Below, piece after piece: positions 1 to 7,021 of a stretch of 14,374 bases of DNA; the stretch's first letter is position 1; the number at the start of each line of letters is the position of its first letter. The DNA comes from Syntrophomonadaceae bacterium (GTDB taxonomy: Bacteria > Bacillota > Syntrophomonadia > Syntrophomonadales > Syntrophothermaceae), in the NCBI GenBank assembly GCA_029907055.1, contig JARYMO010000014.1, positions 1 through 14,374 of the forward strand, in the 5' to 3' direction. Both the position numbers and the translations under genes were made by a program. The notes below the pieces were generated by a model, which was given only the letters and a program-made list of their open reading frames with translations, was not told the DNA's origin and did not search any database.

Positions 1-761
1 TGCCCCCCGAGCCCACCGAGCGCCGCCTGGAGGACCTGCGCCGCTCGGTGCGCACCTACGAGGCCGCCCTGGGCCTGGCCCTGGACGGCGACGCCGACCG
101 TTTCGGGGTGGTGGACGAGCGCGGCGAGTTCTTCCCCGCCAACCGCCTGCTGCCCATGCTGCTCGAGCACCTGCTGCAGACCCGCAGCTTCCGCGGCCCG
201 GTGGCCCGCACGGTGGCCACCACCCACATGCTGGACCGCGTCGCCCGCCACTACGGGCTGGGGGTGGTGGAGACCCCGGTGGGCTTCAAGTACGTCAGCC
301 AGTGCCTGCGCGAGCGGGGCTGCATCCTGGGCGGGGAGGAGAGCGGGGGCCTGTCCATCTTCGGCCACGTCCCCTACCGCGACGGGGTGCTGGCCGGGCT
401 GCTGACCGCCGAGATGGTAGGGCGCGCTGGCAAGCCGCTGTCGGCGCTGTTCGCCGATTTCGCCGCCGTGCACGGGCGGGTGGAGTACGAGCGGCTGGAC
501 CTGCCGCTCAGCGAGCGCGACTGTGAGCGGGTGCGCGCCCACCTGCAGGAGTACACCCCCAAGGCCATTGCCGGGGTGAAGGTGGAGGACACCGTGCTGC
601 TGGACGGCCGCAAGTTCTTGCTGGAGGACGGCAGCTGGGTGCTGGTGCGCCCCGCCGGCACCGAGCAGTTGCTGAGGCTCTACGTCGAGGCTCATGATCG
701 CGTGCGCCTCGCCGATATACAGAAAGAGGTACAATTGTCCCTGGGACTGCTGGCCCAGTGA
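1..761 (+). CDS. Phosphoglucomutase/phosphomannomutase, C-terminal part (5' end outside window)
   Basis: This is the C-terminal half of an alpha-D-phosphohexomutase, which interconverts hexose-1- and hexose-6-phosphates in the cytoplasm and feeds nucleotide-sugar synthesis. The reading frame is open from base 3, so the GTG at 48 is an internal valine codon and not the start. Seen in the sequence: the metal-binding loop DGDADR (bases 84-101), the sugar-binding GGEESGG motif (about 332-352), and near the C-terminus RPAGTEQ, the phosphate-binding loop (usually RPSGTEP; here A and Q replace S and P). The catalytic phosphoserine would lie upstream of the window. Whether glucose or mannose is preferred cannot be told, and it is less like GlmM. 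The stop codon lies 13 bases before degS, so the two may be co-transcribed. Family assignment is secure; substrate is not. Confidence 0.93.
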   Translation, partial: PPEPTERRLEDLRRSVRTYEAALGLALDGDADRFGVVDERGEFFPANRLLPMLLEHLLQTRSFRGPVARTVATTHMLDRVARHYGLGVVETPVGFKYVSQCLRERGCILGGEESGGLSIFGHVPYRDGVLAGLLTAEMVGRAGKPLSALFADFAAVHGRVEYERLDLPLSERDCERVRAHLQEYTPKAIAGVKVEDTVLLDGRKFLLEDGSWVLVRPAGTEQLLRLYVEAHDRVRLADIQKEVQLSLGLLAQ

Positions 762-765
762 GGAG
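761..765 (+). promoter_or_regulatory. Ribosome binding site that sets the degS start
   Basis: AGGAG overlaps the stop codon of the phosphohexomutase gene. It lies 9 bases before the ATG at 775, a normal spacing. The in-frame ATG at 766 touches it directly and is therefore a poor start, and the ATG at 694 lies deep inside the upstream gene. Confidence 0.6.
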
Positions 766-774
766 ATGCCCGCC

Positions 775-2028
775 ATGGCGCAGCGAAGGGAGCAGGAGAT
801 GAACCGCAGAGCGGTGACCCGGCTCAAGGGGCAGCCGCAGGTGCTGCCCGAGACCGGCATGCAGCAGCTGGAAGCGACGCTGGAGCAGATCGTGGCCACC
901 GTCGACGGCGGCCGCCGCGAGTTCTACGAGGTGGCGGACGAGGCGCGCTCGGAGTGGACGCGCATGTCCTCCGAGCTCATCGACCTGCGCATGGAAATCG
1001 CCACCACCATCTCCCAGGTGGAGCAGTGCGAGCGCGAGGAGCGCATGGCCCGCCTGCGCCTGATGGAGGTCAGCCGGGACTTCAAGAACCACGACGAGAA
1101 GGACATCCGCGACGCCTACGAGAACGCCCGCCGCCTGCAGGCCAACCTGGCCGCCCTGCGCGAGAAGGAGCGCCAGCTGCGGCTGCGCCGCGACGAGCTG
1201 GAGCGCATGGTGCGCCAGGTGGAGGACATCGCCCAGCGGGCGGAGAGCCTGGTGGAGCACGTCAGCATGGCCATGAAGGTCCTGCAGGGCAACCTGGGGG
1301 CCCTGAGCGCCCAGGCCGGCGAGGCCAGCGTCAAGCAGCAGATGGGCGCCTACATCATCCAGGCCCAGGAGGAAGAGCGGCTGCGGGTGTCGCGCGAGCT
1401 GCATGACGGGCCGGCGCAGAACATGGCCAACATCGTCATGCGCCTGGAGCTCATCGAGCGCCTGTGGGAGCGCGACCAGCAGCGGGCGCGGCGGGAGATA
1501 TCCGACCTCAAGAAGGTGGTCAAGCACAACCTGGGCGACATCCGCCGCATCATCTTCGACCTGCGGCCGATGGCGCTGGACGACCTGGGGCTGGCCCCCG
1601 CCATCCGCCGCTACCTGGCCGAGTACGGCGAGCGTTTCGGCATGGAGATCGAGTTCGTGTTCTACGGCGACGAGCGCCGCCTCGACCCCGCGCTGGAGGT
1701 GGCCATCTTCCGCGTCATCCAGGAGGCCATCACCAACGTGCGCAAGCACGCGCGCGCTACCCGCACCCGGGTGGAGCTGCGCATGGGCGGGGCGGAGGTC
1801 GGGGTGGTGGTGCACGACGACGGCAAGGGTTTCGACCGCGAAACGCTGCTCAGCCGCGCGGGCAGGAGTTTCGGCATGATCGGCATGAAGGAGCGGGTGA
1901 ACCTCTTCGGCGGCGAGTTCCACGTGGAATCCGCCCCCGGGCAGGGCACGCGCATCAGCCTGCAGGTGCCGCTGGCGCAGGAAGGGGAACGGGAGCACGA
2001 TGGGGAAAGTGAGGGTTCTGATAGCTGA
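775..2028 (+). CDS. degS: DegS-like cytoplasmic sensor histidine kinase
   Basis: This is a two-component histidine kinase that phosphorylates the neighbouring DegU. The protein is 417 aa from the ATG at 775, against 385 for Bacillus subtilis DegS. It has no membrane segment or signal peptide. Residues about 20-190 are a long, charged, coiled-coil-like region typical of the DegS sensor domain (PF05384). Then comes the HisKA_3 dimerisation and phosphoacceptor box with RELHDGPAQ, where His210 is the expected phosphorylation site. The ATP-binding domain shows the N box (QEAITNVRKHA, Asn321), the G1 box DDGKGF (about 348-353), and a second glycine region FGMIGMKERV. The C-terminus overlaps the degU start by 29 bases, which implies translational coupling. 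In Bacillus this pair controls exoenzymes, exopolysaccharide and motility; control of the polysaccharide genes here is only an inference from proximity. Confidence 0.93.
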   Translation: MAQRREQEMNRRAVTRLKGQPQVLPETGMQQLEATLEQIVATVDGGRREFYEVADEARSEWTRMSSELIDLRMEIATTISQVEQCEREERMARLRLMEVSRDFKNHDEKDIRDAYENARRLQANLAALREKERQLRLRRDELERMVRQVEDIAQRAESLVEHVSMAMKVLQGNLGALSAQAGEASVKQQMGAYIIQAQEEERLRVSRELHDGPAQNMANIVMRLELIERLWERDQQRARREISDLKKVVKHNLGDIRRIIFDLRPMALDDLGLAPAIRRYLAEYGERFGMEIEFVFYGDERRLDPALEVAIFRVIQEAITNVRKHARATRTRVELRMGGAEVGVVVHDDGKGFDRETLLSRAGRSFGMIGMKERVNLFGGEFHVESAPGQGTRISLQVPLAQEGEREHDGESEGSDS

Positions 2029-2641
2029 CGACCACGCCCTGATGCGGGCCGGCATCCGCAACCTGCTGGAAACCGACGAGCGCATCGAGATCGTGGGGGA
2101 GGCCGGTGACGGCCAGGGCGCCATCAACCTGGCGCGGCGGCTGCAGCCGGACGTGGTGCTGATGGACGTCAACATGCCCGGCACCGACGGGGTCACCGCC
2201 ACCCGCATCATCAAGCGCGAGCTGCCGCAGACCAACATCATCGCCCTCACCGTGTACGAGGACGACCAGGTGGTGGACATGATGAAGGCCGGGGTCTCGG
2301 CCTACGTCCTCAAGGACGTGGCCGCCGAGGAGCTCATCGGCGCCATCCACAAGGTAGTGGAGGGCAACGTCATCATCCACCCCCGGGTCATGCACCGGGT
2401 GGCGCGCGAGTTCACCCGCGACGAGAGCCGCCAGGCGGCAGCCCGCCTTACCAAGCGCGAGCGCGACGTGCTGGCCATGCTGGTCAAGGGCTTCGCCAAC
2501 AAGGAGATCGCCGACGCCATGTTCATCAGCGAAAAGACGGTCAAGAACCACCTCACCAGCATCTTCCGCAAGCTGGACGTCAAGGACCGCACCCAGGCTG
2601 CCATCTACGCGCTGAAGCAGGGGATTGTGAAGGAGGAGTGA
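2000..2641 (+). CDS. degU: DegU-like response regulator (receiver plus LuxR-type HTH)
   Basis: This is a NarL/FixJ-family transcription regulator, partner of the upstream kinase. The receiver domain (about 3-120) carries the acidic pair Asp10-Asp11, the phosphoacceptor Asp56 in MDVNMPG, Thr84 and Lys105, so every residue needed for phosphorylation is present. After a short linker, residues about 149-210 form a LuxR-type helix-turn-helix (KRERDVLAMLVKG, then NKEIADAMFISEKTVKNH). Length is 213 aa, close to DegU (229). The ATG at 2000 lies inside the end of degS; GGGAG at 1991-1995 is a near-optimal ribosome site. No gene follows on this strand, so it ends the conserved block. Confidence in DegU rather than another NarL-type regulator comes mainly from the DegS partner. 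Confidence 0.93.
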   Translation: MGKVRVLIADDHALMRAGIRNLLETDERIEIVGEAGDGQGAINLARRLQPDVVLMDVNMPGTDGVTATRIIKRELPQTNIIALTVYEDDQVVDMMKAGVSAYVLKDVAAEELIGAIHKVVEGNVIIHPRVMHRVAREFTRDESRQAAARLTKRERDVLAMLVKGFANKEIADAMFISEKTVKNHLTSIFRKLDVKDRTQAAIYALKQGIVKEE

Positions 2642-2772
2642 GGAACGTCGTCGTTCTTTCTATACGTACGATGTACGAGAGGTCAGTGAAAGCCAGCTGG
2701 AATCATGAGTGGCGACCAACGATAATGGGAGGCCCGCAACGGGCTGGAGATCGCGGCGATAATTCGGCCGGG

Positions 2773-3927
2773 CTAAGAAGACTTGTAGATGTGATAACCT
2801 TCATAAACCAGAACACCAATCAGTGTCACCATCAGGAGAGGATAGACGACGACGGAAAGGCCAACGTCGGCGAAAAAGTAGTAGTAACTCATGGGGACAA
2901 CGAGTAGGGACAGCATTACGGCATAGGCCAGGTCAAAGCGACTGGGCTGGCTCTTGTTAAGAAACAAGAACAGCGGAATCAAGACGTGTATGAGCGTGTA
3001 GTCCCAAGACATGTAAGGGAGCAGCAGCATAGCCATCGCCAACAGGCTTACTTGAGCCCAGAGGCGGTGTTCTACAACAATGACCCACCCCGCTAGTCCG
3101 AGAAACACTATCAACACCCCCGCCAGATACCCGACCGACGGAGGGTGTTCAAGCCCAAAGAAAAGCCTGTAAACAGCCCAAAGAGAATGAGCATGCGACA
3201 CGCCGAGAGTGGGCAGGATGGTGCTTGCGGACGCCCACTGGTGAAGAGAGGCGGCATGAGCTTGGAGCACTTGGAGGGCTGTTGTGCCCGACCATTTGGC
3301 CAGCAGGGCGTAGCCGGTGCAAGTCATGGCGAAAGCCAGCACTGCAGTTACAACAGCCTCGCTGTAGAGGCGTCTGGAAATCAGGAGGGGCAGCATCACC
3401 GCTGGGTAGACCTTCATGCTTATGGCTAAAGCCAGCAAAGGGAGTGCAGGGCGAGGACGACTTGCCCTCAGGGCCGTGAGGAATGCAGTCGTGCACAAGA
3501 AGAGCAACATTTCGACATTCCCACGTTCAACGAGCGTGAGGACGGGATAGGAAGAGAGGATAACGAATGGGGCTGACTGCCTGAGGATTCCATTGGGCAA
3601 CAGTGGCGACAGCCACCGTTGGCACAGAAGGAAGACCCCGGTCAGGAAGGCCACTGTCATCAGCAGGTGGCCCCACGCATGGGGTAGGTCTCCCAGAAGG
3701 CTCACGAGAATAAGTGCTGGAGGCAATTCGGGCATCAGGAAGTCGTCAGAAGAGTATGGCCTGCCAGAATTGACTGCCGCCAAGACGCCGCGAAAGTCCA
3801 CAAAGACGCTGCGGTCGTAGTAGAGGAACGTCGCGTACGGATAGTCAGTCTTCAGGACTTGCCAGCACACCATATGGAACAGCATGGCCAGGACTGTTCC
3901 ACCGAGGATGATACGAAAGACGAGCAT
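2773..3927 (-). CDS. GT87/DUF2029-type integral membrane glycosyltransferase
   Basis: This is a 384-aa protein made mostly of hydrophobic segments, about 9-11 of them, starting with a helix at residues 5-25. Members of GT87 (DUF2029) take mannose or arabinose from polyprenyl-phosphate on the outer face of the membrane. Features resembling that family: an early loop with VDFRGVLAAVNSGRPY followed by a proline-rich stretch (PELPPAL), then ERGNVEMLLF and a later helix ending in AISMKVYPAVMLPLL, which matches the family's usual RGxxN...K..P pattern. It lies alone on the minus strand, tail to tail with degU (131-base gap). The ATG at 3927 has no clear ribosome site; the frame stays open to 3981 but without a better start. 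Composition is clearly lower in GC than degSU, which suggests separate origin. Donor and acceptor are unknown. Confidence 0.66.
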   Translation of the reverse strand: MLVFRIILGGTVLAMLFHMVCWQVLKTDYPYATFLYYDRSVFVDFRGVLAAVNSGRPYSSDDFLMPELPPALILVSLLGDLPHAWGHLLMTVAFLTGVFLLCQRWLSPLLPNGILRQSAPFVILSSYPVLTLVERGNVEMLLFLCTTAFLTALRASRPRPALPLLALAISMKVYPAVMLPLLISRRLYSEAVVTAVLAFAMTCTGYALLAKWSGTTALQVLQAHAASLHQWASASTILPTLGVSHAHSLWAVYRLFFGLEHPPSVGYLAGVLIVFLGLAGWVIVVEHRLWAQVSLLAMAMLLLPYMSWDYTLIHVLIPLFLFLNKSQPSRFDLAYAVMLSLLVVPMSYYYFFADVGLSVVVYPLLMVTLIGVLVYEGYHIYKSS

Positions 3928-3956
3928 TGCCAGTTCGCGATTCCGGGCACAGGTGG

Positions 3957-3985
3957 ATTCTTCGGCCGATCCGTTCAGTTGTCAA
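3957..3985 (-). promoter_or_regulatory. Possible sigma-A promoter for the GT87-type gene
   Basis: Reading on the minus strand, a perfect -35 box TTGACA (3985-3980) is followed after exactly 17 bases by AAGAAT (3962-3957), which matches the -10 consensus at four of six positions. Transcription would begin about 20 bases before the ATG at 3927. The rest of the 3928-4101 gap shows no gene. Confidence 0.45.
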
Positions 3986-4101
3986 CACCTCCAACTGCTA
4001 CCAGGAAACCGCATCCGAGAAGGTCGGTCTACCTGTTAGATGCTAGGCGAACGAACGAGAGCAAACGTGGAAAGAGAGGCTGTTGCGTAGCGAGCTCCGT
4101 C

Positions 4102-5652
4102 TTAATCGAAGGCGTAGAATGATACCGAGTCGTCCGCGCAGATCCAGTTGTGCTTCAGCTTCCAGCGGCCTGCTTTTTCGATGTTTTCGGGATGCTGTCA
4201 CGGGTAATGTGTCCGTCCGTGAACCACTCGTTGTAGACTATTGCGAGACGTGCACTTCTCCTGACCACCAGGTCCTGTACAGCCTTCGCGGAACAACTCT
4301 GCTGGCGTTTCAGTTCTGCGACCTCCCGGTCGGCCAGCCCAACAAGGTCGATGACGCGTGTATCCGACAAGTAACACACTGCGCCAATGGCATGCACCTT
4401 AAGGGCTGCTTGGGGATAGTAATGCGCGAAAAATAACTCCATCTGGTATTGTTGGTGGTAGATGTTCGCCGACGAACGAGGGGGTGACAGCGAGGGCAAT
4501 GCCTGCTGCGTGTGCCAAAGGCAGGCAACAGATTACTTACTATTGCGAGTACAGAAGGAACGGAAGACTGCAGCTTGGGCAATCCATGGGGATGTCCACC
4601 CGCCTCGGGGCGCCGTGGCCTGATCGCCAGTGTGCCAACGACTCCGATGCAGCCCAGTGCGACCAGATCCCGTTCATATCGCATGAACTGATTGGCGTAG
4701 GTCCAGAACAAGGTGAGATGAAGCATCGCGACAGATAAGAACATGCGCGTCCACAAGGAGGCAAGCCCGCACCCTGGCTTACCCGCAGTAACGACGCGCA
4801 ACGCTACCACTGCGGCTGCCATGAGTCCCAGCACGTGCTTTCCCCAAGAAAACCGCATTGCGAGCGTTCGCAACAGTGCACTCCAGTTGCCGGTCAAGGC
4901 GAAGTGGGACAGATCCGCTTTCAAGAGGATGGAATTGGGTAAGAAATGCCACCCGAATGCGAGAAAAATGACTCCGTACAGTAGAACCGGCAACGATCCA
5001 AGGAATGCAAGTTCCGCGGCCTGCCGGTAGCTCTTCTGGAAGACGTAGAGTGTCGCAATGAGTGTGACCAGGAACAGGCCCTCGTAGCGCGTCATGACTA
5101 GCAATGGGCAAAAAGCAAGCAAGGACCTGTAGCCGCCGAGTTTGGCTGGACACGAGGTGTTGGACAGTGCCGGTGGCGCCAGGAACGTAATCAGACTGGC
5201 AAGCAACATGAAGAGAACGTGTTCCATACCCGAGATAACGAGCGATGGCAACACCGTCAGGAACATTGTCGCAAGTAGTCCTGCCGTCATTGCCCGTTGC
5301 GAGCAACCGCACCGGTAAAGAGCTGTGTACCAAACGACAACTGAAACCGAGGCGAAGATGAAATTCAGTACGAGAGGAGCCCATTCACCCTGAGGGCGGA
5401 TGCAGTGCGCGAAGGCGAGTAAGGCAGGCCAGAGGATTGAAGTTGTGGAGGAGGAGAACTCATGGGGGCGACTCCCCACACCCCGTGCCTAGCCAGATTC
5501 TTGGCGACAGCCAGATGGATGTACGGGTCATCGAGCGAATAGACAAAATGACCATTGGTCTGGCGCAACGCCAGGTGAAGGAATAGTGCGACCATGAAGT
5601 TCAGCGTTGCCAACGAGGCCAGTAGCGACCAGTGGCGTTGCATGATTGTCAC
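4102..5652 (-). pseudogene. Frameshifted multi-membrane GT-C-like protein (three single-base gaps)
   Basis: This was or is one gene of about 517 codons, now split over changing frames. Frame 1 starts at GTG 5652 (GGTGAGG just upstream) and gives a signal-anchor helix, then YSLDDPYIHLA, an acidic loop as in GT-C glycosyltransferases. The sequence makes sense only if frame 2 takes over near the C5 run 5468-5464, joining HGVWGVAP to HEFSSSTTSIL. Frame 2 carries about eight membrane helices. Frame 3 takes over between about 4530 and 4480 and gives NIYHQQYQMELFFAHYYP and IGAVCYLSDTRVIDLVGLA, a conserved periplasmic tail. Frame 4 takes over near CCC 4191-4189 and gives GRWKLKHNWI then DDSVSFYAFD and TAA at 4104-4102. 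Each step needs one added base. The domain order and C-terminal motifs recall uncharacterised bacterial GT-C-like proteins; exact function is unknown. Either decay or base-calling error would explain it. Confidence 0.72.
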
Positions 5653-5788
5653 AATGCCTCACCTGCACCAGAGATTGGCGAGCGGAGGGGAAGGAAAGCA
5701 TCTGGCTTCGGGGACACTTGCAATGCGGTGGCCATTCCGCACGGCGATCACGCGGCCTGTTGGAGGATTGGGACGACGACCAGGCGCC

Positions 5789-5974
5789 TTAAGCCGAAGG
5801 AGTATTGTGCGGCACATTCTGAATGATCCTCGTAGTATTGTTGACGCTTCTGTCAATTCCTCCCTCAAGATACACGAAGGCGCCCATCAGGAGAATGGCG
5901 ACCAGAAATACTACGAGGGCATATTCGGCCATTCCCTGACCGTCTCGCTCTCGGCAAAATCTGATGAGTCTGAT
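5789..5974 (-). CDS. Small Flp-type (Tad) pilin-like peptide without a normal start codon
   Basis: On the minus strand a short frame reads RERDGQGMAEYALVVFL, continues with a single hydrophobic helix to VYLEGG, and ends GIDRSVNNTTRIIQ plus a short tail and TAA (5791-5789). This is the layout of Flp/Fap pilins (PF04964): a short basic leader, a glycine followed by the G/XXXXEY cleavage motif with Glu at +5 and Tyr at +6 (here DG, then QGMAEY), one helix and a small tail. The frame is open back to a TAA at 6009-6007 but has no ATG, GTG or TTG before the cleavage site. The ATC at 5974-5972 lies where the start should be (giving about 61 residues). The only ATG, 5932, would remove the leader. No pilus assembly gene is visible nearby. 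It may be a relic, a gene with a damaged start, or a pilin using an unusual start. Confidence 0.55.
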   Translation of the reverse strand: MRLIRFCRERDGQGMAEYALVVFLVAILLMGAFVYLEGGIDRSVNNTTRIIQNVPHNTPSA

Positions 5975-6164
5975 TCTTTCCGTACCCCGTTGCGCCTCCC
6001 GTTATGCGGAACTGGATTCCGATCCAACTGCAGCGCAATGCCAGTTAGACAGGAACCATGATAACTGAAGAATAGTAAGCCGGATTCTCCCGCACAACCC
6101 TCAAAAGTGCCATTGTCGTTTTGCCTGGGAGTCGGTGCCCGCTGATTGGCGCAACGAAACGGCC

Positions 6165-6193
6165 TTGACGCAAGCGTCTGGGAAACCGATATT
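6165..6193 (+). promoter_or_regulatory. Possible promoter upstream of rfbF
   Basis: TTGACG (6165-6170, five of six consensus bases) is followed after 17 bases by GATATT (6188-6193, four of six). A start near 6200 would leave a leader of about 45 bases. A good ribosome site, GAGGTGG at 6231-6237, precedes the ATG at 6244 by six bases. The remaining stretch between the pilin-like gene and this site (5975-6164) holds nothing I can identify. Confidence 0.4.
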
Positions 6194-6243
6194 GTGAGTG
6201 GGGATGGAGCATCAGCGTGACGAAGTAATCGAGGTGGACTATT

Positions 6244-7015
6244 ATGAAGACAGTCATTCTCGCCGGGGGCATGGGAACCCGCATATCCGAAGAAACTGAT
6301 GTCCGGCCCAAGCCTATGGTAGAAATTGGTGGTAGGCCTATCCTGTGGCATCTCCTGAAAATCTACTCATCCCACGGGGTTCAATGACTTCATTGTGTGC
6401 CTGGGCTACAAGGGCTACATCATCAAGGAATTCTTCATCAACTACTTCATGCACATGAGCAACATCACGGTTGACCTGCGCGATGGCAGCGTGCAGGTCC
6501 ACGACAGCCAGGCCGAACCCTGGAAAGTGACCTTGGTTGACACTGGGGTGCACACCCAGACCGGGGGCAGAATCAAGAGGGTCCGGGAGTACCTGGGAGA
6601 CCAGGCTTTCCTGCTGACTTACGGGGACGGCCTGGCGGACGTTGACCTGCGAGAGCTGGTGGCCTTCCATCGCGCACACGGGGGCCTGGTCACCGTCACC
6701 GCCGTGCAGCCGCCTGGCCGCTTTGGGGCCCTGCGCTTGGGAGGAGAGTCGCGCGTTGAGTCCTTCATGGAGAAGCCCCCGGGAGACGGGGCATGGATTA
6801 ACGGAGGGTTCTTTGTCGTCGACCCGCAGGCCATCGATTTCATCGAAGGGGATTACACGTACTGGGAGGGCGAGGCGCTTTCAGCACTTGCCGCCCAGGG
6901 CCACCTTCATGCCTTCCGGCACACCGGGTTCTGGAAGGCGATGGACACTCTGCGGGACAAGCGCGAGCTCGAGACCCTGTGGGAACAAGGGCGTGCTCCC
7001 TGGAAGTCTTGGTAG
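6244..7015 (+). pseudogene. rfbF: Glucose-1-phosphate cytidylyltransferase with one frameshift
   Basis: RfbF joins CTP and glucose-1-phosphate to give CDP-glucose, the first step to CDP-linked deoxysugars. The ATG at 6244 opens with the nucleotidyltransferase motif LAGGMGTR, then RPKPMVEIGGRPILWHLL. After codon 45 the frame meets a TGA because of a run of four G at 6376-6379. Removing one G restores HGFNDFIVCLGYKGYIIKE and a continuous frame to the TAG at 7013-7015. The repaired protein is 256 aa, almost exactly the family length (257), with LTYGDG, the FMEKP sugar-site motif, and the typical C-terminus APWKSW. All expected blocks are present, so the family call is secure. Only the single extra base argues against function, and it may be a sequencing error. 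The next gene begins seven bases after the stop, so they are probably co-transcribed. Confidence 0.87.
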
Positions 7016-7021
7016 CGGATC

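Noticed and set aside
730..735. TACAAT, a -10-like box before degS
   Set aside because: No -35-like sequence lies 16-18 bases upstream, and it sits inside the end of the phosphohexomutase gene, so a separate degS promoter is not supported.
508..2280. A 590-codon open frame on the minus strand opposite degS and degU
   Set aside because: It is a mirror of the high-GC coding bias of degS/degU. Its product is His/Leu/Ala-rich without any family motif, and both plus-strand genes are certain.
2732..2744. Hairpin GCCCG-CAA-CGGGC between degU and the GT87-type gene
   Set aside because: The stem is perfect but only five pairs, and no T-run follows on either strand, so it does not qualify as an intrinsic terminator.
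5841..5856. Inverted repeat TTGAC-N6-GTCAA, with a -35-like TTGACG
   Set aside because: It lies inside the pilin-like coding frame, has no matching -10 box at proper spacing, and is short enough to occur by chance.
5594..6061. A 155-codon plus-strand frame across the region before rfbF
   Set aside because: No family resemblance, no good ribosome site, and it overlaps the pilin-like frame and the broken membrane gene on the other strand.
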